Shown piece after piece: positions 33,420 through 42,393 of a stretch of 43,958 nt of DNA. The DNA comes from Candidatus Bathycorpusculum hydrogenotrophicum (GTDB lineage Archaea > Thermoproteota > Bathyarchaeia > Bathyarchaeales > Bathycorpusculaceae), in contig WRCX01000010.1 of assembly GCA_009783705.1 (NCBI GenBank), positions 1 through 43,958 on the forward strand. Direction: 5' to 3'. Below the pieces are notes generated by a model that did not search any database, had not been told where the DNA came from, and was given only the letters and a program-made list of their open reading frames with translations. The position numbers and the translations under genes are program-made. Position 1 is the stretch's first letter, and each line of letters begins with the position of its first letter.

Positions 33420-34910
33420 ATGTGTGCATATTATAGTTTCAAAAATTGGCAATCCACCACAAATGCACAGCTAAGGATACACTCGAAGTCTTGCCTCATA
33501 TATTTGACTGCCATAATCATAACAGTTATCGTTTTTAACACCTCATTTGCTGCCCTTACCACAGCCACAACCCCCACAGCAATTTCAACACTGCCCGCCA
33601 TTGGCTCATCTGATGAAACAAATACTCCAACACCTCTCTGGAACTACACAACAGACAGCAGAGTCGGAACATATGATACAAGGGCGGGTATGGTTTATAC
33701 TTCTCCGATTATTGTTCAGGGGATTCTTTATTTTGCCTCTGATGAGGGTTATGTCTATGCATTAAACGCTGCCAGCGGACCAAAAATATGGTCGACTTAT
33801 AAGGAGGGCCATTTACCGCATACGGGTGCCTCAAAGTTCCCAATAGTTTATGACAACAAAATTTTCCTAAATGGATATAGGGAAATGTATGCTCTAGACG
33901 CAAAGAGCGGTGCCATAATTTGGGAAACAATTGTAAGCCCTGGAACAACCAATAAGGTCATGGCACCTCCAGTTGTTGCAAATGGTACTTTATATATCGG
34001 TTATGAACATAGCTTTTATGCTCTAGATAGTTTTACAGGCGATATTCTTTGGATCTATGGTGTTGCTGATGTTGCTCCATCACCATTGGTTGTTGGTGAT
34101 GTTGTTTATGCGGGGTCATCTAACAAAGTTTTTGCTTTAGATGCCCAAGACATTCGAGGTGACCGTGAAATTTGGACTTATACAGTAGGATCTAAGAATA
34201 TAGATAGGGAGTCTTGTGTGTCGTCTTTTGTGTTTGGTGATGGAGTGCTTTATTTTTGTGCGGGGGATGGTAATGCGTATGCTCTTGAGGCTGACAGCGG
34301 CCAAAAAATTTGGAGCTACACCTACGCTTCTCGTCTGCCGCGCCATTATATTTCCTCGTCATCATTTCTTATAGATCCTTCTGCTCCCTCAGCGCCTATT
34401 CTTAGAGATGGGTTAATTTATATGGGTTCAAATACGGGTGAGGTTTATGCGTTAAATGCATCTGATGGGACAAAACTTTGGAACTCCACCATTGGTGCGG
34501 GGCGGTTGTCGGCACCGGCACTTTATAGTGATGTTTTATATGTTGGCTCCTCTGATGGTAATCTCTATGCCCTAAATGCTGCCAACGGCTTTGAACTATG
34601 GACTTACCCTGTTTCGTCGCCTATTTCTTGGGATTACTCTTCATGGGGTGTTGGGGGTGGTGTTGGTTCGCCTGTTGTTTGTGATGGGGTTTTGTATGTG
34701 GGTGGTGGAGATGGTGTTTATGCCTTAGAGGTTTCTCTACCAATAGATCAACCTCCCGGGGTTTCTCCACCATCTGTTCAATCCCCTTTGACACCTATTT
34801 CGCTAATTTTTGTAATATTGATAATTATGGGGGCTATAGCTATAGTTACGGTCTGTTGGTTACGGTCTGTATCCGTTAAGAACACAGAGCGCCAAAGTTG
34901 TAGCCGTTAA
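33420..34910 (+). CDS. PQQ-type beta-propeller surface protein with C-terminal anchor
   Basis: An exported protein of 496 residues: signal segment about 24-48, propeller, then a membrane helix (about 458-480) and a polar tail. The repeats are of the PQQ-enzyme/BamB type, each with a (V/L)YALNAxxGxxxWxY element: VYALNAASGPKIWSTY, MYALDAKSGAIIWETI, FYALDSFTGDILWIYG, VFALDAQ..., AYALEADSGQKIWSYT, VYALNASDGTKLWNST, LYALNAANGFELWTYP and a last VYALEV. Eight blades are likely. The residues needed for PQQ binding cannot be seen with certainty, so binding of a cofactor is not claimed. The end of this gene overlaps the end of the convergent CitG-like gene by 51 bases. Confidence 0.9.
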   Translation: MCAYYSFKNWQSTTNAQLRIHSKSCLIYLTAIIITVIVFNTSFAALTTATTPTAISTLPAIGSSDETNTPTPLWNYTTDSRVGTYDTRAGMVYTSPIIVQGILYFASDEGYVYALNAASGPKIWSTYKEGHLPHTGASKFPIVYDNKIFLNGYREMYALDAKSGAIIWETIVSPGTTNKVMAPPVVANGTLYIGYEHSFYALDSFTGDILWIYGVADVAPSPLVVGDVVYAGSSNKVFALDAQDIRGDREIWTYTVGSKNIDRESCVSSFVFGDGVLYFCAGDGNAYALEADSGQKIWSYTYASRLPRHYISSSSFLIDPSAPSAPILRDGLIYMGSNTGEVYALNASDGTKLWNSTIGAGRLSAPALYSDVLYVGSSDGNLYALNAANGFELWTYPVSSPISWDYSSWGVGGGVGSPVVCDGVLYVGGGDGVYALEVSLPIDQPPGVSPPSVQSPLTPISLIFVILIIMGAIAIVTVCWLRSVSVKNTERQSCSR

Positions 34911-35825
34911 ATCTGCAGTGGTGCCCGGGTTACAGGTATTTCCACTGTTGCGGAGTTTTTTATCAAATTCTGCGAGGCTTTCTCTACCCTCGGGGGTTTC
35001 TAAGCCGCCTATTTCTAGGCTGGTTTGGGCATCTTTGGAGATTTCTTGAGCTTTGGGTTTACCCATTTTGCGAGCAACAAATGTATCTGGACGTTCAGCG
35101 AGAATTTTTAGGAAGGTATGAACAACTGCGGTGTTGAGTGGTTTGTTTCTGAGTTGTTCTGTTAGATAGGGATAGGCTAAATCAAAAGTTATGGGGTAAT
35201 TGTTGACCCATTCATAGCAGATATCATCATAGGCGGCGGCGAGTTTAAACACCTCAAACAAACCCACATTCTCTTCTATGAGCCGTTTTTTGGAATCTGT
35301 TTGGGTAACATCCAGATCCGGTGCGCCGCCTAACCCGCTGGGACATGCAATATCGATTGCTTCATAGAGATGAACCGCATCCCACGCCGATGACGCCCTA
35401 ACCACCAAATCAAGATTTCGCCGCAGAACCGAAAAATCAAAACAAAACCTCTGCTTTGTTGGTGTCATACCCGCGGCGGTTGCAAGCGGCACAAACAGCA
35501 TCACCGTACCCAAAATAGTGTTTCCACCTCGTTGCCACATTGTAACATCTTCTGAACAAGTCTTGATTAACTCACCTATACCCAGCCTTTCAAGGTTTAG
35601 TTGTCCCTCAGCAACCATAGCTCCCCGAGAAGCCGCTTCTTGCAAACTCGGTCCAGCCGCAACCGCTGATGCCAAAAAATGTTCCACCCGGGTTTTCTCA
35701 AAGCTGGCAGTGAAACTGACGTTACCGGGTTTTTGCACACTGACTTCAAGCATCATCGCAAGTTGAAGACATTTGGCGATGTGCTGCGCTTTTTGGAGGC
35801 GGAGGAGGTCGCTCATTTGTTGCAC
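34860..35825 (-). CDS. CitG-like triphosphoribosyl-dephospho-CoA synthase family protein
   Basis: A 321-residue all-helical protein of PF01874 (CitG/MdcB). Landmarks: CLQLAMMLEVSVQKPGNVSF (the family's EV..KPGNV motif), EHFLASAVAAGPSLQEAA, GGNTILGTVMLFVPLATAAG, and NPGTTADLTATTLALCVL at the end (the GTTADL motif). CitG joins ATP and dephospho-CoA to give the precursor of the citrate lyase or malonate decarboxylase prosthetic group. Archaeal members are frequent where those lyases are absent, so the real product may differ. GTG 35825 is chosen: a TATA element centred at 35853 lies 28 bases upstream, giving a leaderless message; ATG 35816 is an alternative. It diverges from a nucleotidyltransferase gene that shares this element. 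Confidence 0.85.
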   Translation of the reverse strand: MQQMSDLLRLQKAQHIAKCLQLAMMLEVSVQKPGNVSFTASFEKTRVEHFLASAVAAGPSLQEAASRGAMVAEGQLNLERLGIGELIKTCSEDVTMWQRGGNTILGTVMLFVPLATAAGMTPTKQRFCFDFSVLRRNLDLVVRASSAWDAVHLYEAIDIACPSGLGGAPDLDVTQTDSKKRLIEENVGLFEVFKLAAAYDDICYEWVNNYPITFDLAYPYLTEQLRNKPLNTAVVHTFLKILAERPDTFVARKMGKPKAQEISKDAQTSLEIGGLETPEGRESLAEFDKKLRNSGNTCNPGTTADLTATTLALCVLNGYRP

Positions 35826-35847
35826 TCAGAGAAGGACGCCAAAGAAG

Positions 35848-35858
35848 CTTTATTAAAG
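35848..35858. promoter_or_regulatory. Symmetric TATA element CTTTATTAAAG shared by divergent genes
   Basis: CTTTA and TAAAG form a perfect palindrome around one T. Its centre is 28 bases from the GTG of the CitG-like gene on one side and 38 bases from the ATG of the nucleotidyltransferase gene on the other, so one TATA box may serve both directions. On the right side the transcript would start near AAGGATACATC, which carries the ribosome-binding site. Confidence 0.5.
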
Positions 35859-35890
35859 TATCCAAAACTTTAGCACAGCAAGGATACATC

Positions 35891-36907
35891 ATGAGGCCCC
35901 GTGAAGGCGACTTAATCAAAACCCAAAGCGGCGTAGTTTTCGACGTAAAGGGTACAACGCACCCCCCAGACAAAATCATAGCATTCCCCCGATTCATACC
36001 CTTCACACAGGGCACAAGAAAAGGTAAAGACCAACTCTACGGCAAAGTCTACAGCCTAGATGAGCGATTCAACTACCTAAAACAAAACCATCCTGACCTC
36101 ATCGTTTTTGATAGCGTTTTTGGGGAAACCCTCTGTGAAGTCTCCCTCAACCACATCATTGAGCACTACCAACCCACAGAAAAACTAACCGAACTACGAA
36201 ATGCAAAAAACCTCTCGGATCTTGAAGAAAAAGCCCTAAACTTGGCTGAGGAATTAAAAAATAATGCCAATATCCCCTGGAGTAGTATAGGTATCTCTGG
36301 TTCGATAATGGCTGCCCTAACCACCCCAGCCTCTGATATCGACCCCATCGTTTATGGCACAGAAAACAGCCAAAAAGCCTACCTCACACTCCAACAACTC
36401 CAAAAAACACCCAGCTCAGGTTTTAAACCATACACAACAACTGAGCTCCAAACCCTCTATGACTTTCGTTCCAAAGACACCCATATGAGTTTTAGTGATT
36501 TCTCAGTTGTGGAGTCCCGTAAGGCCTTTCAAGGTATGTATCAAGGCGTCGACTACTTTATCCGTTTTATAAAAGAGCCAAACGAAACCTCCCAACAATA
36601 CGGTGATATCTGCTACCAAAACAGCGGATACAGTAAAATTTATTCTACCATCACTGATGCCCAAGACGCCCTCTACACCCCCTGTACCTACAAACTTGAC
36701 AGTGTCCAAGTTCTTGAGTGTTCTCAGATGACACCGATCGAGGAAGTGGTTTCTTTCCGTGGTCGATTCTGTATGCAAGCTGAGATAGGTGAGAAAATTG
36801 AGGCTCAGGGAAAAATTGAGCGTGTAATTAATAAAAAAAGCGGCAAAGAACATTACCGCTTGATTTTAGGAAATAAACCCCAAGACTACATGATACTTTT
36901 GCGTTAA
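35891..36907 (+). CDS. Predicted nucleotidyltransferase, paralogue 1 (COG1665-like)
   Basis: A 338-residue protein with an N-terminal domain opening REGDLIKTQSGVVFDVKG-THPPDKIIAF, a helical middle, and a Pol-beta-type nucleotidyltransferase core: IGISGSIMAALTTPASDIDPIVYG, with Gly137-Ser138 and the metal aspartates Asp149 and Asp151. The C-terminal part (about 255-338) is strand-rich and ends in a probable OB-like domain (RGRFCMQAEIGEKIEAQGKIERV...HYRLILG). The substrate is unknown. Start ATG 35891 with AAGGAT six bases upstream. It shares a promoter element with the CitG-like gene; its end overlaps the end of paralogue 2 by four bases. Confidence 0.8.
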   Translation: MRPREGDLIKTQSGVVFDVKGTTHPPDKIIAFPRFIPFTQGTRKGKDQLYGKVYSLDERFNYLKQNHPDLIVFDSVFGETLCEVSLNHIIEHYQPTEKLTELRNAKNLSDLEEKALNLAEELKNNANIPWSSIGISGSIMAALTTPASDIDPIVYGTENSQKAYLTLQQLQKTPSSGFKPYTTTELQTLYDFRSKDTHMSFSDFSVVESRKAFQGMYQGVDYFIRFIKEPNETSQQYGDICYQNSGYSKIYSTITDAQDALYTPCTYKLDSVQVLECSQMTPIEEVVSFRGRFCMQAEIGEKIEAQGKIERVINKKSGKEHYRLILGNKPQDYMILLR

Positions 36908-37980
36908 CTATGCAGGGCTCTTAGTACCTGTTCATAGTAGCGGGAACAATAAGTTAGTGTAACCTGCAAATAGTTGCCCTTTAAAGATGCTACCTTCTCA
37001 AGATTGCCTTCCACTATGATTGTTTCGTCACGCTGTACTTGTTGGCGGAACTCTTCCATGTAACTAAATATACGAATAGCCTCTATGGCTTCTTTGGGTC
37101 CACTTAGAACCTCTAAGGGTTCAATGCCATAAACCGATGGAATAAAGGGTGCATCATTATCAGCTGTCACGCGGGCTTTGAGTCTAACCCAGCCTCTTTG
37201 AGTGATCTTTGTATCGGGGTCGTATTCGTTTCTGATTTCCTCCCAAGCTTTCACCGGTTCAAATTCTGCTTTGATAATTCTGCCGCTATGGGCTCTGTCA
37301 TCGTAGAAACCATAAATCATCTTGCGACGTTGGTGCCAAACAAAGTCTGGGATCGTAAAGTCTCTAAATAACCATCGTTTACCTGACATGACCTCTTCTG
37401 ATGTAAATTCATTGCTAAGTCCTGAGCTGGGATCTGCGTAGAGTTGGGCCATTGTCTGTACAATTTTTTGGTTTTGTGCTTTGCCATAAATTGTAAAGTC
37501 AATATCAGAATATTTTGGATGATGGAAATCATGTAGCATTGAACCAAACACGCCAAAGCTCATCTTAGAAACTCCGGATTTGTTTGAGACAATATCTAGT
37601 ACGCGCTCCATTGCCGACAATAGCTGATCGGTGGGGCCTTTTTTTAGCAGTTCTTGTAGTCGAGGTTGGGGTTGGCGTACTTTTCCAATGAGTTTCTCTG
37701 GAACCCCGACGATTTTAAGACCAAGCATTTCCTGATTAACTAGGTACTGGGGATACTTTTTGGTGATAAGTTTTAGGCCTTCGTCGTTGTAGAATTTATA
37801 AAACAGCTCATTTTTGCCCTCCCGCGGTGCTCTGGGATCTGTTGAGTTAAAGATTTTCGAGTTGGCATATTCCGCATCGCAGATATAGCTGGTTTGGGGG
37901 TGGTTGTATCCAAATACGCGGAAAATGATGCCTTCCTCGGTTTGGATGGCGTCGCGATCACGCAGGTTTAGATCGGCCAT
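36904..37980 (-). CDS. Predicted nucleotidyltransferase, paralogue 2 (COG1665-like)
   Basis: A protein of 358 residues with the same plan as its neighbours: N-terminal [32 protein letters not shown], Pol-beta core [26 protein letters not shown] with Gly146-Ser147 and Asp159, Asp161, and a C-terminal strand-rich part ([14 protein letters not shown]...[13 protein letters not shown]...[25 protein letters not shown]). An extra insertion lies between GS and DID compared with paralogue 1. Substrate unknown. Its ATG lies 13 bases inside the end of paralogue 3, so the two are translated from one message. Confidence 0.8.
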   Translation of the reverse strand: MADLNLRDRDAIQTEEGIIFRVFGYNHPQTSYICDAEYANSKIFNSTDPRAPREGKNELFYKFYNDEGLKLITKKYPQYLVNQEMLGLKIVGVPEKLIGKVRQPQPRLQELLKKGPTDQLLSAMERVLDIVSNKSGVSKMSFGVFGSMLHDFHHPKYSDIDFTIYGKAQNQKIVQTMAQLYADPSSGLSNEFTSEEVMSGKRWLFRDFTIPDFVWHQRRKMIYGFYDDRAHSGRIIKAEFEPVKAWEEIRNEYDPDTKITQRGWVRLKARVTADNDAPFIPSVYGIEPLEVLSGPKEAIEAIRIFSYMEEFRQQVQRDETIIVEGNLEKVASLKGNYLQVTLTYCSRYYEQVLRALHS

Positions 37981-39008
37981 ATGTATTCTTCTTCTGAGGT
38001 AGCTGTGCCCACAACAACTTGATAGAAAACTGTACCGTCACGGTTGGATTGGACTTTCTCAAGGGTACCTGCAACTTTGATTTGCTGTCCGGTTCGAGCG
38101 ACGTTTCTATAGCAGCCAATGTTGGCGGTGACTTGGAGGGGAATTTTATCTAGGTCCACTTCTGATTGGACATCTTGAGGTTTGTACTGTGTGATTTTGT
38201 AGACTGCTGGGCGATACATTGTTTCTGTATCATCACAAACAGTTGCGGTGAACCGTACCGGTGCTAATGCTGTGTAGGTATAGTCGCCGTATTTACTCTT
38301 AATTTCCTCTGCTTTTTTGGTAGCATTGTACATCCAGATTTTACCATCATGCTTACCAACAAATCGACGCGCTGCTTCAATACGATTGCCCGCAATGTAG
38401 GATAAGGTACCGTGATTAACAAGTGTTTGTAGTGTTTGTTCAACTTGGCGGAAATTCTCTGAACCATAAACCACAAAATCAATGTCACTTTCCGGCGCAT
38501 GCATATCCAAGGCGATGGAGCCATGGATACCTAAATCCGAGTAGGGCACACCTGATTCTTTATGAACCAGATCAATGAGTTTTATGGCATGTGCTTGGAG
38601 ACTATCCGGGTTTTTGAGGTTCTGCAACCAGACCAAACGATCTTTGGGTACAAATACCTGCTCGATTCTATCTAAGGGTGATGTTATGAGTTCTTTACCT
38701 CGCGTTTGATCAAAAAACAAATAGTTTGCGAAATTTCCTCGAAACGCACCTATAAAGGTTTGATAATTTTTAGCGGTGTAGAGCTTCTCTGCACGAAATA
38801 ACTGACTGGTCAGCGGATTTGAACCAAATTTCCATGTGCGTTGCAACATCTCAACATTGAAGAGATCTTTGTATTTAGCGGGGATGTATTTGAGAAATGC
38901 AAAGACTCTATCGCTTGGATGCTCATAGCCAAACGTGTTCATGATAAACCCATCTTGGGTGACAAAGGTGTCACCATCGGCAGGAACCCAAATAGTTGCT
39001 TCTTCCAT
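37968..39008 (-). CDS. Predicted nucleotidyltransferase, paralogue 3 (COG1665-like)
   Basis: A protein of 346 residues: N-terminal [34 protein letters not shown], core [24 protein letters not shown] with Gly163-Ser164 and Asp175, Asp177, and a strand-rich C-terminus ([24 protein letters not shown]...[26 protein letters not shown]). The final domain in all three paralogues shares the G-x-L-E-K-V / G-K-I-E-R-V element, suggesting a common OB-type end. It is first in a two-gene unit with paralogue 2 and lies 122 bases upstream of the end of nrdG on the same strand. Confidence 0.8.
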   Translation of the reverse strand: MEEATIWVPADGDTFVTQDGFIMNTFGYEHPSDRVFAFLKYIPAKYKDLFNVEMLQRTWKFGSNPLTSQLFRAEKLYTAKNYQTFIGAFRGNFANYLFFDQTRGKELITSPLDRIEQVFVPKDRLVWLQNLKNPDSLQAHAIKLIDLVHKESGVPYSDLGIHGSIALDMHAPESDIDFVVYGSENFRQVEQTLQTLVNHGTLSYIAGNRIEAARRFVGKHDGKIWMYNATKKAEEIKSKYGDYTYTALAPVRFTATVCDDTETMYRPAVYKITQYKPQDVQSEVDLDKIPLQVTANIGCYRNVARTGQQIKVAGTLEKVQSNRDGTVFYQVVVGTATSEEEYIWPI

Positions 39009-39130
39009 ACGCTACACTGCAAAAATAGGATTAATAAGACCTAAAAAAGCTATTGCCACCTAACCATAGATGTGCTGATTAAGAGGTATTCTTAGTTGGG
39101 TTGTAGAGTGTAAAAATAGACGAAAAAGAG

Positions 39131-39820
39131 TTAGATTCTTAGGATGATTTTTTCTGTGTAGGGTGCGATTATTTTGGCGATTTCCTCGATTTTTTCGGGT
39201 ACATAGGGTTTGAGTGTTTGGTAGCGTTTATCAAGAGTATCTTCGGCGATAAACTGTTGAAGTGCATAAATTTTAGTGCCTTTTATCATTTCCCCGATTG
39301 CCTGTGCATCTTGTTCTGTTAGGAGCTCGGGTATGTCGGTTGTGCGAAACTCGTAGGGAACCTTGCCCCTCTTGAGTATCTCCATTGAGTGCATCAGGTT
39401 CTTTGTGTCAGAGGCACCCAGCAGATGATACTTTTCTTGGCAGGTTTTCACATCCATTGCCACATAATCCACATGTCCCAGACATTCCTCGAGTACGTCG
39501 GGGAAAAAGCCATTGGTATCTAGCTTGACTGAGAATCCGTGTTCTTTGAGTTTGGCAAGGAACTTGGGGAGTTCTCGGTGCATGCAGGGTTCGCCTCCGC
39601 TTATAACAACTGCGTCGACATGTTTTTTACGGCTCTCAAGTATTGAGAGTGCTGCGCCTTCTTGGAGAAACGGTGGTTGAGGATCGAGGGCAATTTTGTG
39701 GTTGTGGCAAAAGGGGCAACGCAGGTTGCACCCCGGTGTGAACAGTACTGATGCTACCTTATCGGGATAATCCAGCAAGCTGGTTTTTTGTAATCCGCTA
39801 AACTTCACTGAGTTGCTCAC
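39131..39820 (-). CDS. nrdG: Anaerobic ribonucleotide reductase activating protein
   Basis: A radical SAM activase of 229 residues. It opens with VKFSGLQKTSLLDYPDKVASVLFTPGCNLRCPFCHN, where the three cysteines of CNLRCPFC hold the 4Fe-4S cluster, followed by DAVVISGGEPCMH. It generates the glycyl radical on NrdD. The GTG at 39820 follows the stop codon of nrdD directly, with no gap, so translation is likely coupled. The product size is larger than the short enterobacterial NrdG, as in archaea and many anaerobes. Confidence 0.93.
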   Translation of the reverse strand: MSNSVKFSGLQKTSLLDYPDKVASVLFTPGCNLRCPFCHNHKIALDPQPPFLQEGAALSILESRKKHVDAVVISGGEPCMHRELPKFLAKLKEHGFSVKLDTNGFFPDVLEECLGHVDYVAMDVKTCQEKYHLLGASDTKNLMHSMEILKRGKVPYEFRTTDIPELLTEQDAQAIGEMIKGTKIYALQQFIAEDTLDKRYQTLKPYVPEKIEEIAKIIAPYTEKIILRI

Positions 39821-41947
39821 CTAAACTGTTAGGGGGGCTGATGCCACCACTGTTGATCTGTCAAAGGTTTTGCGTATGGCAAATTCAGCTTGTTTCCCAT
39901 CATTCCATTGGTCAACTGGGCGAAGATATCCTACAACGCGGCTATAAACTTCATTTTTTGCTCCACAGACCAGACAGGTTTTGTGTTCACCTGTGGTATA
40001 GCCGTGACTTGGGCAGATGCTAAAGGTTGGCGTTAGGGTGAAGTAGGGTAGTTTTGTATTCCAGCTGACTTTTTTAACTAATTCGGCTGCAGATTTCCAG
40101 GTGGGTAGGCGTTCTCCTATGAAGATGTGGAAGTTTGTGCCGCCTGTGTAGAGTGTTTGGAGTGTCTCTTGATGTTCGAGGGCTTCAAAGAGATCACCTG
40201 CAAAGTCTACGGGTAGTTGTGAGGAGTTGGTGTAGAAGGGTTCGGCGTGTTCTGCAATTATGTGTTTTTGGTTGGCAAATATGATGTCTCGGTAGCGTTT
40301 TCTGTCGAGGCGGGCTAGGCGGTAGGCGGTGCCTTCTGCGGGGGTGGCTTCGAGGTTGTAGATGTTGCCTGTTTCTTCTTGATAGTCTGCTATTTGTTTG
40401 CGCATGTAGTTTAGGATTTTAACTGCAAATGCTTGGCCGTCTTTTGAGGCGATGTTTTGTCCTAGGAGGTTTATGAGGGCTTCGTTTATGCCTACTATGC
40501 CGATTGTTGAGAAGTGGTTTTTCCAGTATTTGTCAAATCCTGCTTTGACGTGTCGGAGGTAGCGTTTGGAGTAGGGGTAGAGGCCGTTGTCGGTGAAGGC
40601 TTCGAGGACTTTGCGTTTGAGTTCAAGGCTGGCTTTGGCGGTTTCCATGAGGGTGTCTAGTTTTTCGAAGAATTCGTCTTCGTTTTTGGAGAGGTAGCCT
40701 ATGCGGGGGATGTTTAGGGTGACTACACCGATGCTTCCTGTTAGTGGGTTGGCTCCAAAGAAGCCTCCGCCGCGTTTGCGGAGTTCTCGGTTGTCGATGC
40801 GGAGCCGGCAGCACATGCTTCTGACATCTTCGGGGTTCATGTCGCTGTTTACAAAGTTGCTAAAGTTGGGGACGCCGTATTTGGCTGTGACTTCAAAGAT
40901 GGCTTGTGAGGTGGGTGAGTCCCAGTCGAAGTCTTTGGTGATGTTGTAGGTGGGGATGGGGAAGGTGAAGACTCTGCCTTTTGCGTCGCCTTGTTTCATG
41001 CCTTCTGCAAAGGATAGGTTTAGCATTTCTAGTTCTTTGGAAAAGTCTCCGTAGGTGTCGGTTGTGACTTTGCCGTTGTAGATGACGGCTTCGTTTTTCA
41101 TAAAGTCGGGTACGGTTAGGTCTAGGGTGAGGTTGGTGAAGGGTGCTTGGAAGCCGACTCGGGTGGGGACGTTCATGTTGAAGAAGAATTCTTGGAGTGC
41201 CTGATCGACGTCTTTTTGGGTTAGGTTGTCGTATCGTATGAAGGGTGCTAGGTAGGTGTCAAAGTTGCTAAATGCTTGTGCGCCTGCGGCTTCTCCTTGG
41301 AGGGTGTAGAAAAAGTTGACGATTTGTCCTAGTGCGGTGCGGAAGTGTTTAGCGGGTTTGCTCTCGATTTTGCCATGCACTCCGCCAAAGCCTGAGAGCA
41401 ACAGATCGTTTATGTCCCATCCAACGCAGTAGGGTCCTAGGACGCCTAGGTCGTGGATGTGGATGTCTCCTGAGAAGTGAGATGCGGCGATGTTTTCGGG
41501 GTAGATGCGTGCGATCCAGTATTTGGCTATGACGGCTGAGGAGAGGTAGTTGTTTAGGCCTTGGAGTGAGTAGCTCATGTTGCTGTTTTCTTTGACGCGC
41601 CAGTCCTCAACTTCGAGGTATTGATCTACCAAGTCTGAGGAGCTTAGTAGCGCGGCTAGTTCGCGCATGTCGTTGTGTTGTTTGCGGTAGAGGATGTAGG
41701 CTTTTGCGGTGGAGGCGTGTCCGTTTTCGATGAGGCGCTTTTCGACGAGATCTTGGACTTCCTCAACGGTTGGGACGCCATCATCCCCATAGGTTCGGTT
41801 GAGTTCAGCTACGACTTCGTCGCTGATTCTTTTAGCTTGTTCTTTATCTTTGCCGCCTACTGCTTTTACAGCTTTATAGATGGCTTGGGTGATGCGTTCT
41901 TGATCGAATGGTTCTAATTTACTGTCACGTTTTAATACGAATTTCAT
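39821..41947 (-). CDS. nrdD: Anaerobic ribonucleoside-triphosphate reductase
   Basis: A class III ribonucleotide reductase of 708 residues that makes deoxynucleotides without oxygen. The N-terminal ATP-cone (LKRDSKLEPFDQERITQAIYKAV) provides allosteric control. The glycyl radical site is Gly673 in YSRVVGYLRPVDQWNDGKQAEFAIRK near the C-terminus, just after a zinc site (CPSHGYTTGEHKTCLVC). The barrel has the active-site Cys in DVRSMCCRLRIDNRELRKRGGGFFGANPLTGSIGVVTLN. Its ATG overlaps the end of nrdR by four bases (ATGA type). It forms an operon nrdR-nrdD-nrdG. A strict anaerobic lifestyle is implied, though other classes of reductase may exist outside the window. Confidence 0.97.
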   Translation of the reverse strand: MKFVLKRDSKLEPFDQERITQAIYKAVKAVGGKDKEQAKRISDEVVAELNRTYGDDGVPTVEEVQDLVEKRLIENGHASTAKAYILYRKQHNDMRELAALLSSSDLVDQYLEVEDWRVKENSNMSYSLQGLNNYLSSAVIAKYWIARIYPENIAASHFSGDIHIHDLGVLGPYCVGWDINDLLLSGFGGVHGKIESKPAKHFRTALGQIVNFFYTLQGEAAGAQAFSNFDTYLAPFIRYDNLTQKDVDQALQEFFFNMNVPTRVGFQAPFTNLTLDLTVPDFMKNEAVIYNGKVTTDTYGDFSKELEMLNLSFAEGMKQGDAKGRVFTFPIPTYNITKDFDWDSPTSQAIFEVTAKYGVPNFSNFVNSDMNPEDVRSMCCRLRIDNRELRKRGGGFFGANPLTGSIGVVTLNIPRIGYLSKNEDEFFEKLDTLMETAKASLELKRKVLEAFTDNGLYPYSKRYLRHVKAGFDKYWKNHFSTIGIVGINEALINLLGQNIASKDGQAFAVKILNYMRKQIADYQEETGNIYNLEATPAEGTAYRLARLDRKRYRDIIFANQKHIIAEHAEPFYTNSSQLPVDFAGDLFEALEHQETLQTLYTGGTNFHIFIGERLPTWKSAAELVKKVSWNTKLPYFTLTPTFSICPSHGYTTGEHKTCLVCGAKNEVYSRVVGYLRPVDQWNDGKQAEFAIRKTFDRSTVVASAPLTV

Positions 41948-42393
41948 TTTTTCTTCACTTCCGAAATTACTCGCCTGAAATCTTCAGGCTCTTCAAATTG
42001 TTTGTAAACCGAAGCAAACCGGATGTAGGCAATCCGGTCGACTTTTTTTATGTACTGCATAATCAAGTCGCCGATTTCCTCTGATGCGACTTCCTGAGCG
42101 CCTTTTAGCATTAAGTCCTGGCGGACGTGATCTGCTAACTCGTTTATCTGTACCATGGTGACGGGGCGTTTTTCGAAGGCTTTTTGGAGTCCTCGAATTA
42201 TTTTGTTAACATCAAAGCGCTGTAATTCACCGTTTTTTTTACGAACCATGATTTCGACGGTTTCGAGATATTCGTAGGTGGTATAGCGTTTACCACAGGT
42301 GGTGCATTCTTTACGTCTGCGGGTGGTGTTCTCTGCAGAGTCCCGTGTTTCGAGGGTTTTTGAATTTTCCGAGTTGCAGTAGGGGCATCTCAT
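41944..42393 (-). CDS. nrdR: Ribonucleotide reductase regulator NrdR
   Basis: A 149-residue repressor with an N-terminal zinc ribbon (MRCPYCNSENSKTLETR...RRRKECTTCGKRYTTYEY: CxxC and CxxC) and an ATP-cone domain (VRKKNGELQRFDVNKIIRGLQKAFEKRP). NrdR reads dATP/ATP state through the ATP-cone and represses reductase genes. It is mainly bacterial and found in part of the archaea, so its location in front of nrdD in an archaeon is notable; the three genes overlap or touch. The length and the order of domains are standard. Inverted half-sites TAGTGT and ACACTA near its promoter may be its own operator. Confidence 0.95.
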   Translation of the reverse strand: MRCPYCNSENSKTLETRDSAENTTRRRKECTTCGKRYTTYEYLETVEIMVRKKNGELQRFDVNKIIRGLQKAFEKRPVTMVQINELADHVRQDLMLKGAQEVASEEIGDLIMQYIKKVDRIAYIRFASVYKQFEEPEDFRRVISEVKKK

